Source: Gallionella sp.
Lineage (GTDB): Bacteria > Pseudomonadota > Gammaproteobacteria > Burkholderiales > Gallionellaceae
Assembly (NCBI GenBank): GCA_028688275.1
Contig: JAQTYN010000029.1
Location: forward strand, 1-41,818
Reading direction: 5' to 3'
Length of the DNA stretch: 41,818 nucleotides
The notes under the pieces were generated by a model. That model was not told where the DNA came from, made no database searches, and saw nothing but the letters and a program-made list of their open reading frames with translations. The position numbers and the translations under genes are program-made. Of the stretch, positions 15,866-25,500 are shown in pieces. Positions within the stretch are counted from its first letter, which is position 1. The number at the start of each line of letters is the position of its first letter.

Positions 15866-17656
15866 CTAATCATCCACGCGCAAAATTGCTAAAAATGCTT
15901 CTTGTGGAATTTCCACATTGCCGACTTGTTTCATCCGTTTTTTACCCGCTTTTTGCTTTTCTAGCAGTTTCTTTTTACGTGAAATATCGCCGCCGTAGCA
16001 TTTTGCCAGCACGTTCTTACGCATGGCTTTCACGTTCTCACGGGCAATGATATTTGCGCCGATGGTGGCTTGAATCGCTACGTCGTACATCTGGCGTGGA
16101 ATCAGTTCGCGCATTTTCGCCGCCACTTCGCGGCCACGATATTGGCTATTAGCACGATGGACGATGACCGCCAACGCATCCACGCGGTCACCGTTAATCA
16201 GCATATCGACCTTGACCACATCGGCGGCGCGATATTCTTTGAACTCGTAATCCATGGACGCATAGCCGCGTGATACGGATTTGAGCTTGTCAAAGAAGTC
16301 CAGCACGATTTCTGCCATGGGCATTTCGTAAATCAAATTCACTTGCTTGCCGTGATAGGCGATGTCAATTTGCATCCCGCGTTTTTGGGTACACAAGGTA
16401 ATCACCGAACCGACATACTCATTGGGCATGTACAAATTGACCGTGACCACAGGTTCACGAATCTCGTTGATTTTGGAGGGATCAGGCATCTTGGAGGGGT
16501 TATCCACCATCAATATCGTGCCGTCGCGCAGCTCTACCTCGTAAATCACGGTAGGTGCGGTGGTAATCAAGTCCATGTCGAACTCGCGTTCCAAGCGTTC
16601 TTGCACGATTTCCATGTGCAATAAACCTAAGAAGCCACAGCGGAAACCAAAGCCCAAGGCTTGCGACACTTCGGGTTCGTACAACAATGCCGCATCGTTT
16701 AACTTGAGTTTTTCCAAAGAGTCGCGCAAGGCTTCGTACTGATTGGACTCCACAGGGAACAAGCCCGCAAACACCTGTGGTTGCACTTCTTTAAAACCAG
16801 GCAACGCTGCCGCTGCTGGTTTGGCTAAGTGCGTAATGGTATCGCCCACTTTTGCCGCTTTGAGTTCTTTGATGCCCGCGATGACAAAGCCTACTTGCCC
16901 TGCGCTGAGGGTGTCGCGGTCTTGTGCTTTGGGCGTGAACACGCCGATATGCTCGGTCAAGTGTTGCGCGCCTGTCGCCATAAACAGGATTTTTTCCTTG
17001 GGCTTAATTGTGCCGTTTTTCACCCGCACCAACATCACCACGCCGACGTAGTTATCGAACCATGAGTCAATAATCAGAGCCTGTAATGGTGCGGCGGGAT
17101 CGCCTTCGGGCGGAGGTACTTTGACAATCAAAGCTTCCAGTACATCTTGTACGCCCAAGCCCGTTTTAGCGGAACACAGCGTCGCATCATGCGCTTCAAT
17201 TCCAATCACCTCTTCGATCTCTTCGATGGCGTTTTCTGGATTGGCGGATGGCAAATCAATTTTGTTCAATACAGGCACAACCTCCACGCCCAAATCCAGC
17301 GCGGTGTAGCAATTTGCCACCGTTTGCGCTTCCACCCCTTGCGAGGCATCCACCACCAGCAGCGCACCTTCGCACGCCGACAGCGAACGTGATACTTCGT
17401 AAGAGAAATCGACGTGACCTGGTGTGTCAATCAAGTTCAAGTTATAGACTTTTCCGTCGCGGGCTTTGTACGACAGCGCGGCGGTTTGCGCTTTAATGGT
17501 GATGCCGCGTTCCCGTTCCAAATCCATGGAATCAAGCACTTGGGCTTCCATTTCGCGGTCAGATAATCCGCCGCAGAGTTGAATAATGCGATCCGCCAGC
17601 GTGGATTTGCCGTGATCAATGTGAGCGATAATGGAAAAATTACGAATAAGCTGCAT
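15866..17656 (-). CDS. lepA: Elongation factor 4 (LepA)
   Basis: Ribosome-associated GTPase acting on stalled or back-translocating ribosomes and in initiation and assembly. The protein is 596 residues (E. coli 599). G1 AHIDHGKST is at 11-19, DTPGH near 76 and NKID near 131, and the EF4-specific C-terminal domain is complete ([20 protein letters not shown]). It is the first gene of the lepA-lepB-DUF4845-rnc-era order on the minus strand. Confidence 0.98.
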   Translation of the reverse strand: MQLIRNFSIIAHIDHGKSTLADRIIQLCGGLSDREMEAQVLDSMDLERERGITIKAQTAALSYKARDGKVYNLNLIDTPGHVDFSYEVSRSLSACEGALLVVDASQGVEAQTVANCYTALDLGVEVVPVLNKIDLPSANPENAIEEIEEVIGIEAHDATLCSAKTGLGVQDVLEALIVKVPPPEGDPAAPLQALIIDSWFDNYVGVVMLVRVKNGTIKPKEKILFMATGAQHLTEHIGVFTPKAQDRDTLSAGQVGFVIAGIKELKAAKVGDTITHLAKPAAAALPGFKEVQPQVFAGLFPVESNQYEALRDSLEKLKLNDAALLYEPEVSQALGFGFRCGFLGLLHMEIVQERLEREFDMDLITTAPTVIYEVELRDGTILMVDNPSKMPDPSKINEIREPVVTVNLYMPNEYVGSVITLCTQKRGMQIDIAYHGKQVNLIYEMPMAEIVLDFFDKLKSVSRGYASMDYEFKEYRAADVVKVDMLINGDRVDALAVIVHRANSQYRGREVAAKMRELIPRQMYDVAIQATIGANIIARENVKAMRKNVLAKCYGGDISRKKKLLEKQKAGKKRMKQVGNVEIPQEAFLAILRVDD

Positions 17657-17670
17657 TATGAAATATCAAT

Positions 17671-17693
17671 TAAAATCCCGCTGGTCAAGCGGC
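17671..17693 (-). terminator. Likely Rho-independent terminator of the signalling operon
   Basis: Reading on the minus strand, CCGCT-TGACC-AGCGG (17692-17678) is followed by GATTTTA. It lies 20 nt beyond the stop of the Hpt-REC-REC-GGDEF gene and before lepA. The stem is short (5 bp), so confidence is moderate. Confidence 0.45.
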
Positions 17694-17713
17694 ATATTAG
17701 AAAAGTGTGGATT

Positions 17714-19399
17714 CTAGCCGATTTTAGGGGCGAGCGAAGGCGGTAATTCAGGATGAGCCCCCACTACTTGATTGCGTCCATGGTGTTTTGCCTGATAGAG
17801 TGCCTTGTCAGCGGCATTGCAAAGCCTAGTGGCATCGTTGAAATTCAGTACATCGGCGACTCCGCAACTAAAAGTGACTGAGAATTCTGTTTTGTCTGCG
17901 AAATGATTTAAACGCGAAAAGTCTTCGCGTATCTTATCAAGCACTTTGATGGCGGTTGCACTGTTGGTATCGCTCAAAATGACCGCGAATTCTTCTCCGC
18001 CATAACGACCTACCGCATCGACTTCGCGCAACCGCTGTTTGAGTAGTCGAGATAAGCTTTTAATGACGCGATCGCCTGCTGCGTGACCGTAAGTGTCATT
18101 GACCTTCTTGAAAAAATCAATATCGATCATGGCAAAACAGCAAGGTGTGCCTTGTCGTTTGGAGCGCGCCACTTCGCGATCCAGTTGATCTTTAATGGCG
18201 GTGTGGTTGAGTAATCCTGTCAGGCTGTCCCGCACCATAAAAGAGCGCAGCATCAGTGAACGACGAATGCGGCTCGTCACAGAAGTTACCAAATGTTGCG
18301 GCTGGATAGGCTTAGTGAGGAAATCATCACCCCCTAAATCTATGGCGGCCAGTTGTTTGTCGAGATCCTTTTCGCCAGAGAGGAAGACGATGGGAATGCT
18401 GACAAATTTATCGATCTGCCGTATGACTTTGGCTAACTCCATGCCATTGCACCCTGGCATGTACATGTCAATGAGTATTAAGTCAGGTTCAAATTCCAAG
18501 AGTGGTTCCATCATGGTTAATGGGTCATTCACGGAATAGGAGTGTACGCCTGCCTGTTTAAGAATGGCGGTGTAATAGGCCGTGAGCGTAGGCGAATCAT
18601 CGACTATTAACACGCGATAGGGGGTGTTGACTTGAATCGAGGTTAATTCGTCAAGTTTATCGAGCAGTCGGCTCACATTCAGTGCTTTGTTAAAGTAGGC
18701 AATGCTGCCAGCCCGTACAGCTTCTAGCCTTGCGTTAAAATCGTCCTGAGCGGAAAGGAAAATGACGGGCATGGGGTTTTTTTGCCCTTGCTGAACCTGT
18801 TGCATGGTCGTCACGCCACCCCAAGTGTCGCCTGGAAAAGAAATATCCATGATCACGAGCACCTCGGTATTTTGATTGATTGCCTGTATAAATTCGCTTA
18901 GCGTATTGAACACACGGGTATCATATCCAAAATAGCGCAGTTGGTTGCTCAGGTTTTCTGCAAAGGAGATGTCGTCATCTACGATCAGAATATGACGGAT
19001 TTTGATAGCTTCTTGAATGGGCGGCATAATCGCGATGACACCGCTATGGTCTGGCTGTGATGCAGTGGGGTCTAAGATAACCTGATGCAGTTCGCTGATC
19101 AGCCCTTCAAGATGCGTACGTTGTGCTTGATTGGGTGGCACTTTTACTTGCATGAGCAGACTCAGGTCGTATTCAATGACTCTTGCTAAGTCACTTAACG
19201 CAGCGAAACCAAAGGTCTTACCTGATCCCGTTAAGCTGTGTACGCGGCGATGGAGCGTTTGAAATCCTTCTTCATCCCATCGTTCAGGGGGGATTTGTTG
19301 CCACAGTTGTTCAATCTGTGCAATCTTTTCAGGGAGTTGCGCCGCATAAACGCCACTCAACATTTGGATTTTAGCCGTTAAATCCCCAATATCAGCCAT
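17714..19399 (-). CDS. Hpt-REC-REC-GGDEF phosphorelay diguanylate cyclase
   Basis: A protein of 561 residues from ATG 19399, which overlaps the upstream receiver gene by 8 nt; the alternative start 21 nt earlier is TTG. An N-terminal Hpt-like domain (~1-105) carries RVHSLTGSG with the candidate phospho-His. Two receivers follow, REC1 with IVDDD..VIMDISFPG and REC2 with IVDDS..ILIDMYMPG. The GGDEF domain has GGEEF at 467-471 and an I-site REVD five residues before it. It should synthesise c-di-GMP under phosphorelay control, taking phosphate from the hybrid kinase two genes upstream; this partnership is inferred from gene order. This WspR/PleD-like arrangement with its own Hpt is less common. 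Confidence 0.9.
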   Translation of the reverse strand: MADIGDLTAKIQMLSGVYAAQLPEKIAQIEQLWQQIPPERWDEEGFQTLHRRVHSLTGSGKTFGFAALSDLARVIEYDLSLLMQVKVPPNQAQRTHLEGLISELHQVILDPTASQPDHSGVIAIMPPIQEAIKIRHILIVDDDISFAENLSNQLRYFGYDTRVFNTLSEFIQAINQNTEVLVIMDISFPGDTWGGVTTMQQVQQGQKNPMPVIFLSAQDDFNARLEAVRAGSIAYFNKALNVSRLLDKLDELTSIQVNTPYRVLIVDDSPTLTAYYTAILKQAGVHSYSVNDPLTMMEPLLEFEPDLILIDMYMPGCNGMELAKVIRQIDKFVSIPIVFLSGEKDLDKQLAAIDLGGDDFLTKPIQPQHLVTSVTSRIRRSLMLRSFMVRDSLTGLLNHTAIKDQLDREVARSKRQGTPCCFAMIDIDFFKKVNDTYGHAAGDRVIKSLSRLLKQRLREVDAVGRYGGEEFAVILSDTNSATAIKVLDKIREDFSRLNHFADKTEFSVTFSCGVADVLNFNDATRLCNAADKALYQAKHHGRNQVVGAHPELPPSLAPKIG

Positions 19400-19781
19400 G
19401 ACAGTGAGCCCAAATTTCAAGAACTTGATTGGATAAGGTCATCGGATCAAAGGGTTTGGGGATCACATCAACGGCACCGATTTGCTTGTAGCCCATCACC
19501 TCGCCTGGCTGTACCTTCGCCGTCATGAAGATGGTCGGCGTGGTCGAGAAAGCGGGGAGTTCGCGCAGTTTACTCAACGTGGTGGGGCCATCCATGCCTG
19601 GCATCATCACATCTAACAAGATGAGTTGCGGTTGAAAAGCGGTAATTTTTGCGAGGGCTTCTTTACCAGAACTGCATACTTCCAAGGTAAATCCGCCCAA
19701 TGTTTCCAGTGCAAGCCGTGCGATCATCTGAATGTCAGGCTCGTCTTCGACGTATAAAATTCGAGTTAATGGTGCGTTCAT
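19392..19781 (-). CDS. Single-domain response regulator (CheY-like)
   Basis: A protein of 129 residues consisting only of a receiver domain: acidic pocket YVEDEPD, phospho-acceptor Asp in LLDVMMPGMDG, and the conserved Lys in PKPFDP. There is no output domain, so it would act by protein contact or as a phosphate shuttle. AGGA precedes the ATG. It sits 46 nt after the hybrid kinase and overlaps the next gene by 8 nt, consistent with a kinase - REC - Hpt/REC/GGDEF relay. Confidence 0.92.
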   Translation of the reverse strand: MNAPLTRILYVEDEPDIQMIARLALETLGGFTLEVCSSGKEALAKITAFQPQLILLDVMMPGMDGPTTLSKLRELPAFSTTPTIFMTAKVQPGEVMGYKQIGAVDVIPKPFDPMTLSNQVLEIWAHCHG

Positions 19782-19827
19782 TGCAATGTCCTAATTATTG
19801 AAGTTCTGCTTGGCTGTAGCGGATGTT

Positions 19828-22800
19828 TTATTCATGTTTGTCCCCTTCGATTAAACGCCTAATGGTGGCTAACAATTGGCTGTTATCAGTACGAGACTTA
19901 ACCAGTGCGGATTTAATTTTTGACATATCTTCAATTAACACTTCGGTGGCAGAGAATACCATTACGGGCGTGGCGGGCACTGCTTGATTAAGTGCTGGTA
20001 ATAGCTCCATACTTGAACCATCGGGTAGTGAAATATCCAGAATGGCTAAATCATAATGCCCTTTTGCTAACATAGCACGCGCTTCTACCAATGAGCTGGC
20101 GTGATCAACCTGTGCAATCTCTCCCACAATCATACTGACAACCTGCGCAATGTCGGGATCATCTTCAAAATGTAGCACTTTGGGAACCCCATCGCTAATT
20201 CGGCCTATCGCCTGTTTGAGTGCGGTTGCCAGTTGTCCTTGGTCTATGGGTTTACCTATCCAATCAATGACGCTGAAGGCATCACCGTTTAATTCCTTCT
20301 TGCCATCATTGGCTCTAGCGGATACCACAACGATGGGTAAATTGGCGGTTGTATGCGCTGCGCGTAGTTCACGAATAAGTGAAATGCCATCCTGATTCGG
20401 CATCGACAAATCAAGTGTCATGGCAGCGTAGCTTCGTTGCGCCAGTAGTTGTTTTGCTTGGTCAGCATCGTAGGCGATATCAGCCGATAATCCAGATTGT
20501 TCTAACATCAAGCGCAGCAATTCTGCTACATCTCGATCATCCTCACAAATGAGTACCCGTGTTCTGTCTATTACCGTTGCCAAAACGGGTTCGCTTGTTT
20601 CTGCTTCTTTCCAAAGGGGAAGATCGATGAAAAATATTGTTTCTACATTGGCTTGTGATGTGAAACCGATGGTGCCACCCATTTGCTCAATAATCGCTTT
20701 GGTGATGCTGAGTCCAAGTCCCGTTCCGCCCTTCTTCTTGGTGTCAGAAGCATCCGCTTGCGCAAATTTTTGGAAAATCTGACCCTTGAAGTCATCAGGA
20801 ATGCCGCTGCCATTATCTTTAACGGCGATACGCACATGATGGGCGTGGCACTCAACGGAAACTTGTACCTTGCCGCCTGTTAGGGAAAATTTAGCTGCAT
20901 TGGATAGCAAATTGGCGAGTACTTGCATCAAACGATTGGAATCTGCCTTAATCACGACATCAGGGTATTGGGATGCTAATTCGTAAGTTACTTTATATTG
21001 TTCACCATACGCACGATTACCATCCAATGCTTGCGTTAACACGTGCATAAGTTTGATGGGTTGCATGTCGAATTCCATTTTTCCCGCTTCGATTTTCTCC
21101 ATATCGAGTATGTCGTTGACCAGTAAAATCAACCGCTCACTGTTCTTGTGCGCAATTTCAATCAGGGGTTTGATCTTGGCAGGCAACTCACCCGCTACGC
21201 CGCCGACAATGAGGGCGAGTGAGCCACGTATAGACGTCAGCGGGGTGCGTAACTCGTGGCTGACGGTTGAGATGAATTCGCTTTTCATGCGCTCAATTTT
21301 GACACGCTCTGTGACATCGCGCACGACCCCTGTAAACATGCGAATATCGCCTAATTGCATGGCGGAAACCGCCAAATCCATCGGAAAGGTCGAGCCATCT
21401 TTACGTTTGCCCATGACTTGTCGACCAATGCCGATGATTTTTTTGTGACCCGTGGCAATGAAATTATGTAAGTATCCATCATGTTCGCTGTGATAAGGCT
21501 CAGGCATGAGTAATTTAACGTTTTGGCCGATGACTTCTGTTGCGGTATAGCCAAAGATATGGTTTGCGGCTCGGTTGAATGTTTCGATGCTGCCTTGTTC
21601 GTTGATGGTGATAATGCCATCCAGCACATTATCCAGTATGCTTTGCGTGCGCATAGCACTTTCTTGTGCGGCACTTTCGGCCAGTCTAAGTTCAGTGAAA
21701 TCTTGTATGGTTCCGCGTGATCGCAGGGGTTTTCCAAGGGCATCAAAGTCCGAAATGCAGTGCTCATGAACCCATTTGACGCGACCATCTGGCATTTTCA
21801 AGCGGTGTGTGATTTCGTAGGGTGAGTGATTAGCCAGCGATTCGGTATAAGCTCGATTAACCGCCTCTTTGTCGTCAGGATGAATTGCATTCAGAAAAGC
21901 TTCATATGAAGCACCGAACTGTGACTTATCAATTTCAAACAAATTGTATATTTCGTCTGACCAAATTAATTTTCCAGAGATGAGATCCAAATCCCAGCTC
22001 CCCACCTTGGCGATGTGCTGTGCCTCTCTGAGCCTTATTTCGTCCGCTAGCTTTTCTTGGGTCGCTTGAACACGCTCAGTAATATCACGCACAATTGAGG
22101 ATGCACCAATGATTTTACTGGTGGTGTCCTTCATGGGGGAGACGCTCACAGAGACGTGGATCGGACTGCCATCCTTCCTGACTCGTAGCGTTTCAAAATG
22201 CTCAATACGTTCGCCACCTTGGATGCGCTTGAGAATTTGGGGTTCTTCCTCGATTCTGTCAGGGGGGATGAGCATCTTCATCGGTTGCCCGATGGCTTCT
22301 TGCGCGCTGTATCCGAAGAGCTTTTCAGCAGCGGGATTCCAAGTGGTAATGATGCCCTCTAGTGTTTTGCTCATAATGGCATCATCCGAGGTGGCAATGA
22401 TGGCGGCATATTTCTCCTGCAGCAAAAATAGCTCAGCTGCACTCTTCATCCTTTGTCCGCATTCCAGCTCTTCGCTGACGCACTGTGCGAGATCTTGCAA
22501 AGCTGCAATTTGTGATGCACTCAGTTGACGCGGTTGGCGGTCAATCGCACAGAGTGTGCCGACACGTTGCCCATTGCCTAACGCTAACGGAGCGCCTGCA
22601 TAAAAACGAATATGGGGTGCGCCGATGACCAGTGGGTTATCCGAAAAACGGCTATCCAAAAGTGCATCTGGAATGATGAAAATTTGGTCTCCAAGGATGG
22701 TGTGGCCGCAAAATGAAATGCTACGAGGTGTTTCGCTTGCATCTAGCCCAAGGTGAGATTTAAACCATTGGCGGTTACTGTCAACCAATGAAATAAGCGC

Positions 22801-22938
22801 AATAGGCACACCTAGAATCTGCTGAGCCAGCCGCGTAAAACGGTCAAAGCGGTCTTCAGCAGGCGTATCTAAAATGTTCAGCCCTCGCAAAGTGGCGAGT
22901 CGACTGGCTTCATCAAATGGCATCATGGGTTCTAACAA
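19828..22938 (-). CDS. Hybrid sensor histidine kinase GAF-PAS3-HisKA-HATPase-REC-REC
   Basis: A soluble-looking protein of 1036 residues. The N-terminal GAF domain (~20-160, DTPAEDRFDRFTRLA..) is followed by PAS domains at ~175-290, ~305-420 and ~430-545. The HisKA domain has phospho-acceptor His561 in STVSHELRTPL, and the HATPase has DNGSGIP and GTGLGLS. REC1 carries Asp843 (TLDLSMP) and REC2 Asp968 (ILDISLP). The start is probably TTG 22938, because AAGGAG lies six bases before it while the next ATG (22926) is 18 bases from that site. No membrane segment is visible, so it should sense a cytoplasmic signal. It heads the relay with the two following genes. Confidence 0.92.
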   Translation of the reverse strand: MLEPMMPFDEASRLATLRGLNILDTPAEDRFDRFTRLAQQILGVPIALISLVDSNRQWFKSHLGLDASETPRSISFCGHTILGDQIFIIPDALLDSRFSDNPLVIGAPHIRFYAGAPLALGNGQRVGTLCAIDRQPRQLSASQIAALQDLAQCVSEELECGQRMKSAAELFLLQEKYAAIIATSDDAIMSKTLEGIITTWNPAAEKLFGYSAQEAIGQPMKMLIPPDRIEEEPQILKRIQGGERIEHFETLRVRKDGSPIHVSVSVSPMKDTTSKIIGASSIVRDITERVQATQEKLADEIRLREAQHIAKVGSWDLDLISGKLIWSDEIYNLFEIDKSQFGASYEAFLNAIHPDDKEAVNRAYTESLANHSPYEITHRLKMPDGRVKWVHEHCISDFDALGKPLRSRGTIQDFTELRLAESAAQESAMRTQSILDNVLDGIITINEQGSIETFNRAANHIFGYTATEVIGQNVKLLMPEPYHSEHDGYLHNFIATGHKKIIGIGRQVMGKRKDGSTFPMDLAVSAMQLGDIRMFTGVVRDVTERVKIERMKSEFISTVSHELRTPLTSIRGSLALIVGGVAGELPAKIKPLIEIAHKNSERLILLVNDILDMEKIEAGKMEFDMQPIKLMHVLTQALDGNRAYGEQYKVTYELASQYPDVVIKADSNRLMQVLANLLSNAAKFSLTGGKVQVSVECHAHHVRIAVKDNGSGIPDDFKGQIFQKFAQADASDTKKKGGTGLGLSITKAIIEQMGGTIGFTSQANVETIFFIDLPLWKEAETSEPVLATVIDRTRVLICEDDRDVAELLRLMLEQSGLSADIAYDADQAKQLLAQRSYAAMTLDLSMPNQDGISLIRELRAAHTTANLPIVVVSARANDGKKELNGDAFSVIDWIGKPIDQGQLATALKQAIGRISDGVPKVLHFEDDPDIAQVVSMIVGEIAQVDHASSLVEARAMLAKGHYDLAILDISLPDGSSMELLPALNQAVPATPVMVFSATEVLIEDMSKIKSALVKSRTDNSQLLATIRRLIEGDKHE

Positions 22939-22996
22939 TGGATACTCCTTGCGTAGTGGTCGATTTTTGGTCTTTGTTTATTGCAAATTAGACTAT

Positions 22997-24697
22997 CTAT
23001 TCGTCTTCTAATGTCGCCGTGGCACGGACAACCTCTTCGAGCGAAGTTAGTCCACGCAATGCCTTTTTAAATCCGTCATAACGCAAATTATGGAAGCCTT
23101 GCTGTAAAGCAATGCTCATAATTTCGTTATTATCGCGACCCCGCAAAATGGCCTCACGAATTTGGGGGGTTACCTTCAGGAATTCGTGTATCCCCACGCG
23201 ACCTGAATAGCCTGTTTTTCCACAGTGGTCACAGCCCGTACTTTTGTAGAATGTCGGAATCGGCATGCCTTCTCTCCAGTAGAAATACAGGCGTAATTCG
23301 TCAGGCTCTGGTTGATAGTCAGCTTTGCAGTATTCACATAGTCGTCGCACGAGGCGTTGTCCCAAGACCCCGATCAGGGCGGGTGCGACGATAAAACGCT
23401 CTACACCCATTTCAAGAAGACGCGTGGTGGCTTGAATCGCATCATTGGTATGCAAGGTGGTCAGTACCAAATGCCCTGTCAGTGCAGCTTGTGCCGCAAT
23501 GCGGGCGGTTTCGGTATCTCGAATTTCACCGACCAGAATGGCATCGGGATCCTGCCGCAGAACAGAGCGCAAAACTTCCTGAAACCCGCGTCCCACTTTG
23601 TTGTTGACCATCACCTGATTGAGACTTTGCACATCGTATTCGACAGGATCCTCGATCGTGATGATATTGATGTCGCGGCTATTGATATAATTCAGCGCGG
23701 CATAGAGTGAGGTGCTTTTGCCTGAACCCGTCGGTCCAGTGACGAATAGTATGCCTTGAGGGTGCTTGAGTGCTGACTTGAGTGGTTTGAGCACTTCAGG
23801 AGAGAAATCCAGTTTGTCCAAGTTGAGTATGGATGAGCTGTATAGCGAACCCAAGATGCGCATCACGATTTTCTCGCCATGTACCACGGGCAGGCAGGAC
23901 ACGCGTAAATCTAGGGTTTTCAGCGGCAAGGCGAAACTGATTTTTCCATCCTGCGGTTTACGGCGTTCGGTAATGTCCATTTCAGCCGTAATTTTATAGC
24001 GCGATGCGAGCGGCATGCCCATTTCCACAGGCAGGAACAGTCTATCTGACAATACCCCGTCTATACGGAAACGTATCACCACTTCATTTTTTTTGGGTTC
24101 GATGTGAATATCTGAGGCGCGCTCTTTCAATGCAAGCAGAATAATCGAATCGCTTAAGTCAACCAACGGTTTGGAATCTAATAATTTTACGAGTGAGTTA
24201 TCGCTAAGTTGTCCTGATTGGAAAATTTTTAAGTCGAAGCTTGTTGCTAAGTCGCCCACGTTTTGCGCCGACTGGTAGTTGACTTTGATCGCCGAATCAA
24301 TCTCATCACGAAAACAGAAGACTGGGCTGATGGTGCACATCAGTAAACTCTCCAGTAACGCGACGACTTTGGCATTGTTTGGATCAATCATGCCCACCGT
24401 AACGGCGTTGCCTAGTCGATAGATAGGGATGGCGTGGTAACGTAATGCAATCTCACCTGGTAGCAAGGAGACCATTTTGTCCTGAAATAATGTTTTGCTC
24501 AGATTAACATAGGTGCAATTTATTTGGCTCGCTAGTAGCTCGCCCGCTGTATCGCGATCCAGATAATTGTCTTGGATGACGAATTGGACAAACTCTATGG
24601 CATCATTCTGTGCGGCTTTAATCATGCCTGCTAATGGTATGGGTGGAATTTCTCCTTTTTCTTGGAAGTGGGCGATCAGCGATTCGGTCAGTTCCAT
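22997..24697 (-). CDS. PilB/GspE-family secretion or pilus ATPase
   Basis: A protein of 566 residues. A T2SSE_N/MshEN-like N-terminal region (~30-145) lacks a clear RLG c-di-GMP motif. The ATPase core has Walker A GPTGSGKST (321-329), the Asp-box ITIEDPVEY, Walker B-like DAILVGEIRD and the His-box TTLHTND. Four cysteines (CEYC.. CDHC) form the family zinc site at ~450-490. Such hexameric ATPases drive type IV pilus extension or type II secretion from the cytoplasmic face. No pilC, pilin or gsp partner is in the window, so it is an orphan. It starts 2 nt after the zinc-ribbon gene and follows a receiver gene, suggesting a regulated motor or a repurposed ATPase. Confidence 0.9.
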   Translation of the reverse strand: MELTESLIAHFQEKGEIPPIPLAGMIKAAQNDAIEFVQFVIQDNYLDRDTAGELLASQINCTYVNLSKTLFQDKMVSLLPGEIALRYHAIPIYRLGNAVTVGMIDPNNAKVVALLESLLMCTISPVFCFRDEIDSAIKVNYQSAQNVGDLATSFDLKIFQSGQLSDNSLVKLLDSKPLVDLSDSIILLALKERASDIHIEPKKNEVVIRFRIDGVLSDRLFLPVEMGMPLASRYKITAEMDITERRKPQDGKISFALPLKTLDLRVSCLPVVHGEKIVMRILGSLYSSSILNLDKLDFSPEVLKPLKSALKHPQGILFVTGPTGSGKSTSLYAALNYINSRDINIITIEDPVEYDVQSLNQVMVNNKVGRGFQEVLRSVLRQDPDAILVGEIRDTETARIAAQAALTGHLVLTTLHTNDAIQATTRLLEMGVERFIVAPALIGVLGQRLVRRLCEYCKADYQPEPDELRLYFYWREGMPIPTFYKSTGCDHCGKTGYSGRVGIHEFLKVTPQIREAILRGRDNNEIMSIALQQGFHNLRYDGFKKALRGLTSLEEVVRATATLEDE

Positions 24698-24699
24698 GG

Positions 24700-25014
24700 C
24701 TAAAATTTCTTTCTGCGCGTGGCGAGCAATTTGCGGATGTCATCTTGTGTGACGCGTGCTTTGTGAGTGGATTCAAAGAATTTGCTTTCTTGGGATGCTT
24801 GTTGCACGAGATACTCAAGGTCAAAACGCTGATCGTTATCGGCTGCGCCTTTTAATCCTTGTGCTGTGTCAGTCATCAAACTATTTCCGCAGCGACCACA
24901 GAATACATCTCCCTTTGCAGTCACAAAACCACAGCGGCAAAGCGTAGGGTCGAGTGCCTCACCACAACTACCACAGAATAAGTAGCCCGATGGATTGGGG
25001 TGGTTGCAACTCAT
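24700..25014 (-). CDS. Double zinc-ribbon protein
   Basis: A protein of 104 residues from ATG 25014, which overlaps the receiver stop as ATGA; an earlier in-frame start would overlap that gene by 46 nt. The first 45 residues hold repeated CxxC pairs (FCGSCG, CRCG, FCGRCG) forming two zinc ribbons of the DZANK type. The rest is polar and helical, ending in a basic tail RKLLATRRKKF. Its role is unknown; the position between a receiver and a PilB-type ATPase suggests an adaptor, but this is inference. Confidence 0.8.
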   Translation of the reverse strand: MSCNHPNPSGYLFCGSCGEALDPTLCRCGFVTAKGDVFCGRCGNSLMTDTAQGLKGAADNDQRFDLEYLVQQASQESKFFESTHKARVTQDDIRKLLATRRKKF

Positions 25015-25418
25015 GATGACATGCTCGCATTGATTTCTTGCATGTATTCTCCCCATGTTTCACTGATGGCTTGATGTAGCTCCGTAGCCGTCGTATTTTT
25101 GAGGATGTAATTGCGTGCGCCTAGGTCTATGCATTCTCTCACCACCGTAATGGCATTGAGAGAGGTCAACATGATCACCAGTGTTTGAGGGTTGATCTGC
25201 ATAATCTGTTTCAAGACATGGACACCGTCTAATTTGGGCATGTTGATGTCTAGCATGACCATGTCGGGGCGGTGTTGTTTATACAGACTGATGGCTTGTT
25301 CTCCATCCGATGCCTCCCCGACCACCTCGGCACCGAGAGCGGTGAAGATCAGATGGAGCAGGCTGCGGATATGCTCCTCGTCGTCTGCAATCAATACTTT
25401 GACTTTGTGCTTTTCCAT
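25011..25418 (-). CDS. Response regulator receiver protein
   Basis: A protein of 135 residues with a receiver fold: VLIADDEEH, phospho-Asp in MLDINMPKLDG, Thr/Ser in MLTSL and Lys in YILKNT. After the receiver only ~15 residues remain, so there is no DNA-binding output. GAGG precedes the ATG. It is the first gene of REC - zinc ribbon - PilB ATPase (ATGA overlap, then a 2-nt gap). Confidence 0.92.
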   Translation of the reverse strand: MEKHKVKVLIADDEEHIRSLLHLIFTALGAEVVGEASDGEQAISLYKQHRPDMVMLDINMPKLDGVHVLKQIMQINPQTLVIMLTSLNAITVVRECIDLGARNYILKNTTATELHQAISETWGEYMQEINASMSS

Positions 25419-25453
25419 TTCGTCCTCTTGATCCCCTATTGTCTGATTGCTTG

Positions 25454-25466
25454 GTACGTTTCGTAC
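25454..25466. promoter_or_regulatory. Short palindrome upstream of the receiver-ATPase operon
   Basis: GTACG-TTT-CGTAC is a perfect 5-bp inverted repeat about 36 nt before the receiver start codon. On the minus strand a GATAAT-like hexamer sits just upstream of it. It could be an operator overlapping a promoter, but the arms are short and chance is possible. Confidence 0.25.
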
Positions 25467-25500
25467 ATTATCCTATTTTGCCTCACGCTAGAGAGAAATG

